In this document: positions 42,076-51,271 of the stretch, piece after piece
Layout of the letters: each line of letters opens with the position of its first letter
How positions within the stretch are numbered: position 1 is the stretch's first letter
Assembly (NCBI RefSeq): GCF_009826895.1
Contig: NZ_WUMV01000005.1
Coordinates: 1-53,642 of the forward strand
Source of the DNA: Stappia sediminis
Lineage (GTDB): Bacteria > Pseudomonadota > Alphaproteobacteria > Rhizobiales > Stappiaceae
Direction: 5' to 3'
Length of the DNA stretch: 53,642 nt
Made by a program: the position numbers and the translations under genes
Notes under the pieces: model-generated
What the model was told of the DNA's origin: nothing
Databases searched by the model: none
Seen by the model: only the letters and a program-made list of their open reading frames with translations

Positions 42076-42897
42076 ATGAGCGGTCTCGACTACGAGAGCG
42101 AATACAACAACCGGGCCCGGGTGCCGGAGCACCCCGAGATCATTGCCGGATGGCAGCGCGATGCCGCCGCCTTTCGCGATGCCGCCAACGGCCAACTCGA
42201 CATTTCCTACGAGTTGTCGCCACGCGCGACATTCGACTTCTTCACACCCGAAGGCGGATTGGAAGGCGCTCGCGCCGTCGCCCTATTCATTCATGGCGGC
42301 TACTGGCAGGCGTTCGACAGCAAATACTTTTCGCATATGGCCGCCGGCCCGATCGCGCGCGGGCTTCCTGTGGCGGTCGCCAACTACGATCTTTGCCCGG
42401 CTGTAAGGGTCGGCGACATCGTGGAGGAAATGCGCAGCCTGGTCGGCGTCCTGTGGGAGCGTTACAGAAAGCCGGTACTCGCATACGGCCATTCGGCGGG
42501 AGGGCATCTGACCGCAGCCCTGCTTGCAACGGACTGGACGAAGCGCGGCCTGCCGCCGCTTCTGGTGCCTGCGGGCCTTGCCTTGTCCGGCCTGTTCGAT
42601 CTTCAGCCGCTCATCGAGACGACCGTCAACGAAAAACTCGGAATGGACCGGGCCGAGGCAATCGCACTTTCGCCGATCGCGATGTCCGCGCCGCGCGGCA
42701 CGGAATTGATCGCCGCCGTCGGAGGGGCGGAGTCGTCGGAATATCTTCGACAGTCCCGCGTGATCGCGGACATCTGGGGCCGCGGCGGGGTAACGACGCA
42801 TCTCGATATTCGAAGCGACGACAACCATTTCACGGTGATCGGCCCGCTCACCTCGCCTGACAGCGATCTTACAAAATCGCTGGCCGCACTCGCGTAG
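42076..42897 (+). CDS. Alpha/beta hydrolase (arylformamidase/esterase-like)
   Basis: 273 aa. The oxyanion-hole motif is HGGYWQAFD (about residues 73-81) and the nucleophile elbow is YGHSAGGHL near 138. The catalytic acid is probably in the late VIADIWG-to-DIRSD region and the His in DDNHFTV near the C-terminus. HGGYW is the pattern of the kynurenine formamidase (BNA7/AFMID) branch, and the short length fits. Kynurenine formamidase would feed tryptophan breakdown toward anthranilate, an interesting link to region 1, but other esterases share this motif, so the function is open. It is monocistronic or starts a short unit before pepN, 143 bp away. Confidence 0.85.
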   Translation: MSGLDYESEYNNRARVPEHPEIIAGWQRDAAAFRDAANGQLDISYELSPRATFDFFTPEGGLEGARAVALFIHGGYWQAFDSKYFSHMAAGPIARGLPVAVANYDLCPAVRVGDIVEEMRSLVGVLWERYRKPVLAYGHSAGGHLTAALLATDWTKRGLPPLLVPAGLALSGLFDLQPLIETTVNEKLGMDRAEAIALSPIAMSAPRGTELIAAVGGAESSEYLRQSRVIADIWGRGGVTTHLDIRSDDNHFTVIGPLTSPDSDLTKSLAALA

Positions 42898-43040
42898 GAC
42901 CGCGGATACGCAAATTTTCACGCTGAATTGGCTATGCGGATGAGACGGATCAATGTCATCTGTCCCGTGACGCCCGAATATCGAAACAGGATTTGTCCGC
43001 CCCCCGGGTCAAGGCACCTGCTGCCGACAGGAAACCGACA

Positions 43041-45686
43041 ATGCGCACCGAAACCGCAGGCGGTGTACGCCTGGAAGACTACCAGCCAGCCCCGTATACG
43101 ATCGACCGCGTCGACCTCAACATTCGCCTCGCGCCGAAAGCGACACGCGTCAGCGCAAGGCTTGCGATCCGGCGCGGCGACAACACTGCCCCCGGAACGG
43201 CACTGGTTCTGGACGGCGACGACCTGAAGCTCACAGGCCTGCTTCTCGACGGCTCCGCCCTCACCTTCCAGGACTACGAAGCGAGCCCGAACCGCCTGGA
43301 AATTCCGGCCCCCCCGTCAGAGCCTTTCGTGCTTGAGATTTCAACCGAACTCGATCCCGACGCCAATACCAAGCTGATGGGCCTTTACCGCTCGCAAGGT
43401 ACATATTGCACCCAGTGCGAGGCGCAAGGTTTCCGCCGCATCACCTACTTCCTCGACAGGCCGGACGTTCTTGCCGTTTACTCGACGCGTATCGAGGCAC
43501 GGAAGGGCGAAGCTCCGGTCCTGCTTGGAAACGGCAACCTTATCGAAACCGGCGACGTCGCCGGCACCGATCGTCACTTCGCGATCTGGCACGACCCCCA
43601 TCCCAAGCCATCCTATCTGTTCGCCCTGGTCGCGGGCGACCTTGCCCGTGTGCCGGGAGAATTCACCACGGCGTCCGGGCGGGAGGTAGAGCTTGGCATC
43701 TATGTGGAGCACGGCAACGAGGACCAATGCGGCTGGGCGATGGATTCGCTCAAGCGTTCCATGCGCTGGGACGAGAAGGCTTTCGGCCGAGAATACGATC
43801 TCGACGTTTTCAACATCGTCGCCGTTTCCGACTTCAACATGGGCGCGATGGAAAACAAGGGTCTCAATATCTTCAACGACAAATACATCCTTGCCGATCC
43901 CGATACCGCGACCGACCAGGACTATGCCAACATCGAGGCGGTGATCGCCCACGAATATTTCCATAACTGGACGGGCAACCGGATCACCTGCCGCGACTGG
44001 TTCCAGCTTTGCCTCAAGGAAGGCCTGACGGTTTTTCGTGATCAGGAGTTTTCGGCGGACGAACGCTCAAGGCCGGTGAAACGCATCAGCGACGTGCGCC
44101 TTTTGAAGTCGCATCAGTTCCCCGAAGACGCGGGTCCCCTTGCCCATCCCGTGCGGCCGCGCTTTTACCAGGAGATCAACAACTTCTACACCGCCACCGT
44201 CTATGAGAAGGGGGCGGAGGTCGTTCGCATGATCAAAACGCTTCTGGGCGAACAGGCGTTCAGGGCTGGCATGGACCTCTTTTTCGAGCGCCACGACGGC
44301 GGGGCGACGACTGTCGAAGCCTTCCTCGATTGTTTCCGCGATGCCTCGAACGAAGACCTCGACCAGTTCGCGCTCTGGTACGAGCAGGCCGGCACGCCGA
44401 CGATCACCGTGAAATCGGATTACGACAGCAAGGCGAAGGTCTTCACGCTTTCCTTCAGCCAGTCCGTCCCGCCGACGCCGCGCCAGGCCGACAAGAAGCC
44501 GATGACGATCCCGGTCCGCTTCGCCCTCGTCGGCGAAGACGGTTCGGACCTTGCCTATGAGACGGTTTCCGGCGTTGAAGTGAAGGGCGATGTCCTGAAG
44601 CTCCAGGCCCCGGAACACAAGGTGACGATTTCGGGCGTCAACGAGCGGCCGATCCCTTCGCTCCTCCGCGGCTTTTCCGCTCCCGTAATTCTGGAAAGCG
44701 ACATTTCGGAAGAAGATTATCTGCACCTTGCAGCAAGGGATGGCGATCCGTTCAACAGGTGGCAGGCATTGCAGACGGTGGCGTTGTCCTCGCTCACCGC
44801 AGGGATGGAAGCCGCAAGAGATGGTGCCGCGATAGAAGTCGACGGACTGTTGGTCCACGCGCTCGGCACGGTTGCGGAAGATGAAAGCCTCGATCCCGCG
44901 TTCCGCGCCTTGGCGCTGCAACTGCCCGCAGAGGCCGACATCGCCCGCGAGATCGGCTCCGATGTCGATCCTGACGCTGTGGCGGCCGCCCGCAACCACC
45001 TGCGAAGGACCATCGCACGGGAAAAGGGAGCGAGTTTCGCGCGGCTCTATGAAAGCCTTGAAATCGACGGCCCTTATTCGCCCGACGCCGCATCCGCGGG
45101 CGTTCGCGCGTTACGTAACACTCTTCTGGAATATCTGGCACACTCGGGCGCAGACGGCGATGCCGAGCGTGTGCGCGACCATTTCGCCAAAGCGGACAAT
45201 ATGACCGACCGGCTGGCGGGCCTGACGCAGCTTGTTCATGCCCGCCTCGAAGGCGCGGAAGATGCGCTTGCCGCCTACTACGAGCGTCACAGCACCCACC
45301 CTCTCGCGATCGACAAATGGCTCACCGTCCAGGCGACCGACGGGCACCCGGAAGCGCTCGAAAAAGTCCGGGCGCTGACGGCGCATCCGGCTTTTTCATT
45401 CGCCAATCCCAATCGCCTGCGTGCGCTCGTCGGCGCATTCGCCACCGGCAACCAAACACAGTTCAACCGTGCGGATGGGGCAGGCTTCGACTTCGTCGCC
45501 GACACGGTACTCGCGCTCGACGAAAAGAACCCGCAGGTCGCCGCAAGGCTGTTATCCGCATTTCGGTCATGGCGTGCCCTAGAGGCAACACGTCGTAAAC
45601 TTGCGGAAAATGCTCTTCGTCGCGTTGCGGAAAAGGCTGATCTTTCCCGTGACGTCAAAGATATAGCGGAAAGATCGCTTCAATAA
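43041..45686 (+). CDS. pepN: Aminopeptidase N
   Basis: 881 aa, the normal size of the bacterial M1 aminopeptidase N. The ATG at 43041 is chosen over an upstream in-frame start at 42993, because the protein then begins METAGGVRLEDYQPAPY-like as in the family, and AGGAAACC lies just before it. The exopeptidase motif GAMENKGLNIF is near residue 270 and the zinc site HEYFHNWTGNR with the downstream Glu (LKEGLTVFRDQEF) follows. It releases N-terminal residues from peptides in the cytoplasm. C-terminal HEAT-like helical repeats fill residues ~550-880. In related rhizobia, as I recall, pepN lies next to pleC and glnE, as here. Confidence 0.96.
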   Translation: MRTETAGGVRLEDYQPAPYTIDRVDLNIRLAPKATRVSARLAIRRGDNTAPGTALVLDGDDLKLTGLLLDGSALTFQDYEASPNRLEIPAPPSEPFVLEISTELDPDANTKLMGLYRSQGTYCTQCEAQGFRRITYFLDRPDVLAVYSTRIEARKGEAPVLLGNGNLIETGDVAGTDRHFAIWHDPHPKPSYLFALVAGDLARVPGEFTTASGREVELGIYVEHGNEDQCGWAMDSLKRSMRWDEKAFGREYDLDVFNIVAVSDFNMGAMENKGLNIFNDKYILADPDTATDQDYANIEAVIAHEYFHNWTGNRITCRDWFQLCLKEGLTVFRDQEFSADERSRPVKRISDVRLLKSHQFPEDAGPLAHPVRPRFYQEINNFYTATVYEKGAEVVRMIKTLLGEQAFRAGMDLFFERHDGGATTVEAFLDCFRDASNEDLDQFALWYEQAGTPTITVKSDYDSKAKVFTLSFSQSVPPTPRQADKKPMTIPVRFALVGEDGSDLAYETVSGVEVKGDVLKLQAPEHKVTISGVNERPIPSLLRGFSAPVILESDISEEDYLHLAARDGDPFNRWQALQTVALSSLTAGMEAARDGAAIEVDGLLVHALGTVAEDESLDPAFRALALQLPAEADIAREIGSDVDPDAVAAARNHLRRTIAREKGASFARLYESLEIDGPYSPDAASAGVRALRNTLLEYLAHSGADGDAERVRDHFAKADNMTDRLAGLTQLVHARLEGAEDALAAYYERHSTHPLAIDKWLTVQATDGHPEALEKVRALTAHPAFSFANPNRLRALVGAFATGNQTQFNRADGAGFDFVADTVLALDEKNPQVAARLLSAFRSWRALEATRRKLAENALRRVAEKADLSRDVKDIAERSLQ

Positions 45687-45740
45687 CGAAAGGCAGGCAT
45701 TTTCAACCGCGCCAATACTGCCACACAACATCCCGCGAAA

Positions 45741-45756
45741 TTAACGCTCCATTAAC
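45741..45756. promoter_or_regulatory. Perfect CtrA-binding box
   Basis: TTAACGCTCCATTAAC is exactly TTAAC-N6-TTAAC, the consensus of the alphaproteobacterial cell-cycle regulator CtrA. It lies 119 bp upstream of the PleC-like kinase start, in an otherwise GC-rich gap. Confidence 0.75.
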
Positions 45757-45783
45757 CAAATTTTTCCTTCGAAGGACTGGACA

Positions 45784-45840
45784 GACTCTTCGAATAAGAT
45801 TCAAATGTGAATGATTCGAACGAGCGGCGTGTATCGAATC
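45784..45840. promoter_or_regulatory. Cluster of four GANTC (CcrM methylation) sites
   Basis: GACTC (45784), GATTC (45798), GATTC (45813) and GAATC (45836) lie within 57 bp of the kinase promoter region. About one would be expected per 256 bp in random equal-base DNA. CcrM-type GANTC methylation couples promoters to replication in this class. Confidence 0.7.
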
Positions 45841-45874
45841 ATCGGCGGAAATCAACACTTTGGGGGCCAACAGG

Positions 45875-48241
45875 ATGGCGCGGGCATATATTGCCAACGC
45901 GTCCGCGCGCCGATTCGCGGACTTCATAAAAAGGCAGAAGGGCGCGGCCTCGCTAACGGGGCATATTCGGCTTCTCGCGCAACCGGCCTATCACCGCCTC
46001 CTCGCGTCGGAACCGCTATTCCGCCGTCTTATTCCGGCTCTGTCGGTTATATTCATCGCTTCGCTTGCCATCTACCGGGCGCTTTCGATTTCCTACGACC
46101 ATCAGGAAATCGCCACGCGTGCGCGGGACGACCTGTCCATGATCGCAACGTCGCTTTCGGCGCGGCTTACGCTTGCCGAAAGCGAATTGCCCGACATTGG
46201 CTTCGCCACGGCCTTGCAGACGGCGCTCTCCGACAATCTTCCTCCGCGCGCGACCAGCGGCGGGCGGCAGATTTTCGTTGCAGATGCGGACGGCACCATC
46301 GTCGCGAGCGCGCCTATCCGGCCCGGGCTGGAAGGCCGGCCCCTGGCCGGGCTGCTCGGCGCCGGCCAGCCACTCACCGTTTTCGGCGAACGCGCGGGCG
46401 TTCTCACTATCCATGAGGGAAGGGACAACGCCGCCCTTGCCACGGTCCATCATCTGGCCGGGCGCCTCGGCATGGTGGCGGTGATCCAGGCGGAAGATGC
46501 CGTTTTTGCTGACTGGCGCGCCGACGTTTCGGCGAATGTCACCCTTTTCGTCGGCACCGCCGCGGTTCTTATCGTACTGATCTACGCCTTTTTTTCCCAG
46601 GCAACCCGCGCCGAGCAGGCCGACCAGATTTATGCCGCCACACGGGGGCGGATCGATGCCGCACTCAACCGCGGACGATGCGGCCTGTTCGACTGGGACC
46701 TGTCGCGCGGGCGGATCTTCTGGTCGGCGTCGCTTTATGAAATGCTCGGCCAGGAACCGCGCGACGATATCCTGGGCTTTGCCGAGATCACGGCGATCGC
46801 CCATCCCGACGACATCGATTTCTATGAACTTGCCGAAACGCTGCTTGAGACCGGTGAAACCACGGTGGATCGCATGTTCCGCATGCGCCACGCCAACGGC
46901 AGCTGGGTCTGGCTGCGCGCCCGCGCGGAGGTCCAGTCGGAGCCCGGCCTTGCGGAACCGCACCTGATCGGCATTTGCATCGACGTTACCGAACAGAAGA
47001 AACTCGCCGAGGAAAGCCGCACCGCGGACCTGCGCCTGCGCGATGCGATCGAGACCATATCGGAAGCCTTCGTGCTGTGGGATTCCGAAAACCGCCTCGT
47101 CATGTGCAATTCCAACTATCAGACACTGCATGACCTGCCGCCAAGCCTAATCCGCACCGGCACGCCCTATACGCAGGTAATGGCGACGGCACGCCAGCCC
47201 GTCGTCAATACCAGTGCGATCGGCGCGACCATCAACGACGCTTCATCGAGCTACGAAGCCCAGCTGGAGGATGGCCGCTGGCTTCAGATTTCAGAGCGCC
47301 GCACCAAGGACGGGGGGTTCGTCTCGGTCGGTACGGATATCACCGCGCTGAAGCGGCACGAAGAAAAGCTGATGGAAAGCGAGAGGCGGCAAATCGCGAC
47401 GATCGCGGATCTTCGCCAGTCGCGCCAGAAGCTCGAGGTTCAGGCTCAGCAACTTGTCGAACTGGCCGAGAAATATTCGGAAGAAAAGACCCGCGCCGAG
47501 GATGCCAACAAGGCGAAATCCGAATTCCTCGCCAATATCTCGCACGAGCTTCGCACGCCGCTCAACGCGATCATCGGCTTTTCGGAGATCATGAACCAGG
47601 AGATGTTCGGCAAGCTCGGCTCCGACAAATATCAGGAATACTGCAAGGATATCCACGAAAGCGGCCGCTATCTGCTGAATGTGATCAACGACATTCTCGA
47701 CATGTCGAAGATCGAAGCCGGCCGCATGGAGCTGAAGAGCGAAAAGGTCGATCTTGGCGAGATCGTTCAGGAAGTCACGCGCATCATCACCCCGACTGCG
47801 AAGGAAAAGCACATCGTCGTCGAGGCGCAGGCCGATGAAGACCTGACGCTCTCCGGCGATCGCCGCGCGCTGAAGCAGATCCTTATCAACCTCATGGCTA
47901 ACGGCGTTAAATTCACGCAGGATGGCGGCACCGTAAGGATCGAGGCATCACGCACGGACGAGACGTTTGATGTCGTCGTCACCGACACTGGCATCGGCAT
48001 AGCGCGCGAACATGTGCCGATGCTCGCCCAGCCGTTCGTGCAGGTCGAAAACCAGTTCACCAAGACGCACAAGGGATCCGGCCTCGGGCTCGCCATTGCC
48101 CGCTCGCTCACGGAACTGCATGGCGGCAGCATGGATATCCAGTCCGAGGAAGGCGTCGGCACGCGCGTTCACCTGCGCCTTCCCGTTAGCGGGCAGCCGC
48201 CGGCAGATGGCCAGTCTGCAGCGGCCCCTGAAGAAGCCTGA
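45875..48241 (+). CDS. pleC: PleC-like sensor histidine kinase with two PAS domains
   Basis: 788 aa from ATG 45875 (TTG 45860 alternative). TM1 (LIPALSVIFIASLAIYRAL) near 55-75 and TM2 (VTLFVGTAAVLIVLIYAFF) near 222-242 bracket a periplasmic domain. PAS regions follow at ~260-375 and ~380-495, then a coiled coil, the phospho-acceptor His557 in NISHELRTPLNAIIGFSEIM, and an HATPase domain (NLMANGVKF, DTGIGI, GSGLGLAIARSL). The dimerisation segment (MFGKLGSDKYQEYCKDIHESGRYLL) closely resembles the PleC/DivJ/PdhS group that acts on DivK in cell-cycle control. The CtrA box, four GANTC sites and the downstream glnE support PleC. There is no receiver domain. The symbol is probable, not certain. Confidence 0.82.
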   Translation: MARAYIANASARRFADFIKRQKGAASLTGHIRLLAQPAYHRLLASEPLFRRLIPALSVIFIASLAIYRALSISYDHQEIATRARDDLSMIATSLSARLTLAESELPDIGFATALQTALSDNLPPRATSGGRQIFVADADGTIVASAPIRPGLEGRPLAGLLGAGQPLTVFGERAGVLTIHEGRDNAALATVHHLAGRLGMVAVIQAEDAVFADWRADVSANVTLFVGTAAVLIVLIYAFFSQATRAEQADQIYAATRGRIDAALNRGRCGLFDWDLSRGRIFWSASLYEMLGQEPRDDILGFAEITAIAHPDDIDFYELAETLLETGETTVDRMFRMRHANGSWVWLRARAEVQSEPGLAEPHLIGICIDVTEQKKLAEESRTADLRLRDAIETISEAFVLWDSENRLVMCNSNYQTLHDLPPSLIRTGTPYTQVMATARQPVVNTSAIGATINDASSSYEAQLEDGRWLQISERRTKDGGFVSVGTDITALKRHEEKLMESERRQIATIADLRQSRQKLEVQAQQLVELAEKYSEEKTRAEDANKAKSEFLANISHELRTPLNAIIGFSEIMNQEMFGKLGSDKYQEYCKDIHESGRYLLNVINDILDMSKIEAGRMELKSEKVDLGEIVQEVTRIITPTAKEKHIVVEAQADEDLTLSGDRRALKQILINLMANGVKFTQDGGTVRIEASRTDETFDVVVTDTGIGIAREHVPMLAQPFVQVENQFTKTHKGSGLGLAIARSLTELHGGSMDIQSEEGVGTRVHLRLPVSGQPPADGQSAAAPEEA

Positions 48242-48331
48242 GCCAGCAGCAGGCCTTTTCATCCGCCAAGCGGCAGACAAACGGGTTTTTCGCGCCAGAC
48301 GCCCGTAAGCCACCAAACCGGGCGCCGAAAA

Positions 48332-51271
48332 TCAATCCTCGACGCGTACGGGGCCGACGATCTTTTCAAATGTCGATCTTACGCTTGCCTGCATGTCTGC
48401 AAGCTTCGCCTGAAGCCGCGCGAAATCCGGTTCGCCGCTCGCGCGCACCAGAAGGTCGATCACGCCGCGCGGAGCTTCCTCCGGTTTGAAGGCCCCCTCC
48501 ATCGCAAGCCTCAGCACCTGCGTCAGCGCGTGATACATGCGGATCGCCGGCACCAGCACCTCGGCATCGCCCGGATCAAGCACGCCGGCCTCCGCCGCCT
48601 TGCCAAGGGCGGTTTCCGTCGTCTGGTTCAGCATATCCGGGCAGGCAGCAGCATGAACGAGCTGCAAATACTGGGCGATGAACTCGATATCGACCAGCCC
48701 GCCGGCCACCTGCTTCAGGTCCCAGATGTCTTTCGTGCCCTTTTCCTTTTCGATGCGGGCACGCATGCTGGCAACCTCGCCCGCAACGGTCGCCAGATCG
48801 CGTGGCTTGCAGAGCGTGTCGCAGATCGATCTTTCGATCTTTTCGCGAAATTCATCGCTCGACGACGCGATCACCCGCGCCCGCGTGAGCGCCATATGCT
48901 CCCACGTCCATGCGCGGTTCGCCTGATAGTCCTCGAAAGCTGAAAGCCTTGTCGCCAGCGGCCCCGCGTTTCCGGACGGGCGCAGGCGAAAATCGACGTC
49001 ATAGAGCTGGCCTTCGGCGGTCGGGGCGGAAAGCGCGGTGACAAGACGTTGCGTCAGGCGGATATAGTACGGACCGGGTTCCAGCGGGCGCTGACCATCG
49101 GTCTTCTGAACGCCTTCGTCGAAATCGTAAAGCAGCATGAGATCGAGATCGGAGGACGCCGTCATTTCCCGCCCGCCGAGCTTGCCCATGGCGACGATCG
49201 CATAGTCGCCGCCCTGCAGCATGCCGTGGGTCTCGCCAACGTGCTCGACGACGCGCTCCATCAGCATCTGTACGACCACCTCGGCAAGCCGCGCCTGCGC
49301 GTGGCCGACCTGCAGGGCGTTCAGCGTATCCGACAGTAGCCGCAGGCCGATGAGGAACTGCTGTTCTTGCGTGAAGATGCGCGCACGGTCGAGTGCATCT
49401 TCATAAAACCGCGCAAGTTTGAGTGTTCGTTCAAGCCCTGCCCGAAATTCGGCAGCGCGCGGCATCGCATCGAAAAATGCCGGATCGAGCACCGCATCGA
49501 GCACATGAACGCGGCGAGAGACGACCTGCGCAAGCCGTGGCGCGGCCCCCATCACCGTCGCCAGCAGGTTCAACAGCTGCGGATTGGAGCGCAGCAGTGA
49601 AAAAAGCTGCACCCCCGCCGGCAGCTTCGACAAGAAGCCGTCGAAGGCGATCAGTGCCTGATCCGCGTTGTCCGTGCGCGCCAGCGCGTCGATCAGCAAA
49701 GGGTGAAGTTCGGTGAGCCGTTCGCGCGCCTTGGTGGAGCGCACAGCCGGATATCGCCCGAAATGCCAGGACTTGATGATACGGCAGGCATCTTGCGGCC
49801 GTTTGAAGCCAAGGCGCGACAGCGTTTCCAGCGTTCCGGGATCGTCGTCGTCGCCGGTGAAGACGAGATTGCCGAGGTCGGAGGCAAGCTCCGGCTCATC
49901 CTCGAACAACGCGGCATAGTGGCCCTGAACGGCGACGAGCCGCGCCCTGACTGCATCCTTGAAATCGGCGATGTCCTCGAAGCCCATCAGCGCGCCTATC
50001 CGCGCAAGGCCCGCATCGTCGGAAGGCAGCGTATGTGTCTGCTCGTCATTGACCATCTGGATGCGGTGTTCGACGGCGCGCAGGAAGACATACGCCTCCT
50101 CCAGTTCGGCACGCGCGCTTTCCTCGATCCAGCCGAGTTCGGCAAGTTTTCCAAGCGTATCAAGCGTTCGCTTTCCCCGCAGGTCCGGAATGCGGCCGCC
50201 GGCGATCAGCTGCTGTGTTTGCGCGAAGAACTCGACCTCGCGGATGCCGCCACGTCCAAGTTTCACATTGTGGCCGGCAACCGCGATCCGCCCGTGCCCC
50301 TTTTGGGCGTGGATTTGCCGCTTGATCGAATGGACATCGGAAATCGCCGCGTAATCCAGGTACTTGCGCCAGATGAAGGGAGAGATCTCGCGCAAGAACC
50401 CCTCCCCCGCCCGGATATCGCCCGCGCAGGCACGCGCCTTGATGAGCGCGGCCCGCTCCCAGTTCTGCCCCATGCTCTCGTAGTAGACCAGGGCGGCCGG
50501 AACGGCCATGGCAAGAGGCGTCGCGCCGGGATCGGGCCTGAGCCGCAAATCCGTACGGAAGACATAACCATCGCCCGTTCGCTCGCTCAGGATCTTCACG
50601 ACACGCTTTGTCAGCCGGACGAACTCGACCGGCGCCTCCGCACTTCCCGCAAGCGGCGCCTTGTCCGGATCGTAAAGCGCAATCAGATCGATATCGGAAG
50701 AATAATTTAGCTCGAAGGCGCCGTATTTGCCCATGGCGAGCACGATGAAGCCGCTGTCGGCTTCGGGCATATCCGGGTCTTTCGGATCGAATTTCCCGCG
50801 CCGCGTCAGGTCGTCAAGACAGAAGCGGATAGCCGCGTCGAGGGCGGCATCGGCAAATCGGCTCAGGCCTCCGGTAACGTCATCGAGCGAAATCGCGCCG
50901 CCGATGTCGGCAAGCGCCAGCGTCAATGCAAGTTCCTTCTTGAGCTTGCGCAACTCCGCCATGAGGTCCGCTTCGTTTTCGCTCCTGAGGTTCCTGGCGC
51001 TCTCGACGAGCGTGCGTGAAAGCGCGACCGGGTCGCTGTCCATGATCGCCAGCAACCGCTCCTCGTCGGCAAGGCCGATGTCGCGCAGGTATGGCGCGTT
51101 GGTGAAGACGCCAGCCAAAAACGTTTGGATTTTTTCGGGGGAAGCGGCAATCAGCGGCGCGTCCGCGAACAGGCGCTCGCCGCTCTCGGTATCGCGCGTC
51201 GGCGGGATGATGGTCACACGATCGGCAAGCTTTCCCGCCCCTTGTGCCGGTTGCGCGCGCTCATCCCTCAT
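48332..51271 (-). CDS. glnE: Bifunctional glutamine synthetase adenylyltransferase/deadenylyltransferase
   Basis: 979 aa, the normal length for GlnE. Two nucleotidyltransferase domains are seen, with ELNYSSDIDLIALYD (about residues 187-201, deadenylylating half) and EMTASSDLDLMLLYDFD (about 700-716, adenylylating half), separated by a helical linker. Conserved FGRYPAVRS and GGIREVEFFAQTQQL are also present. It attaches and removes AMP on glutamine synthetase in response to PII and glutamine, controlling ammonia assimilation. The start overlaps the sensor kinase stop by 11 bp, so it is the third gene of an RR-HK-glnE unit, and it converges with the pleC-like gene. Confidence 0.97.
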   Translation of the reverse strand: MRDERAQPAQGAGKLADRVTIIPPTRDTESGERLFADAPLIAASPEKIQTFLAGVFTNAPYLRDIGLADEERLLAIMDSDPVALSRTLVESARNLRSENEADLMAELRKLKKELALTLALADIGGAISLDDVTGGLSRFADAALDAAIRFCLDDLTRRGKFDPKDPDMPEADSGFIVLAMGKYGAFELNYSSDIDLIALYDPDKAPLAGSAEAPVEFVRLTKRVVKILSERTGDGYVFRTDLRLRPDPGATPLAMAVPAALVYYESMGQNWERAALIKARACAGDIRAGEGFLREISPFIWRKYLDYAAISDVHSIKRQIHAQKGHGRIAVAGHNVKLGRGGIREVEFFAQTQQLIAGGRIPDLRGKRTLDTLGKLAELGWIEESARAELEEAYVFLRAVEHRIQMVNDEQTHTLPSDDAGLARIGALMGFEDIADFKDAVRARLVAVQGHYAALFEDEPELASDLGNLVFTGDDDDPGTLETLSRLGFKRPQDACRIIKSWHFGRYPAVRSTKARERLTELHPLLIDALARTDNADQALIAFDGFLSKLPAGVQLFSLLRSNPQLLNLLATVMGAAPRLAQVVSRRVHVLDAVLDPAFFDAMPRAAEFRAGLERTLKLARFYEDALDRARIFTQEQQFLIGLRLLSDTLNALQVGHAQARLAEVVVQMLMERVVEHVGETHGMLQGGDYAIVAMGKLGGREMTASSDLDLMLLYDFDEGVQKTDGQRPLEPGPYYIRLTQRLVTALSAPTAEGQLYDVDFRLRPSGNAGPLATRLSAFEDYQANRAWTWEHMALTRARVIASSSDEFREKIERSICDTLCKPRDLATVAGEVASMRARIEKEKGTKDIWDLKQVAGGLVDIEFIAQYLQLVHAAACPDMLNQTTETALGKAAEAGVLDPGDAEVLVPAIRMYHALTQVLRLAMEGAFKPEEAPRGVIDLLVRASGEPDFARLQAKLADMQASVRSTFEKIVGPVRVED

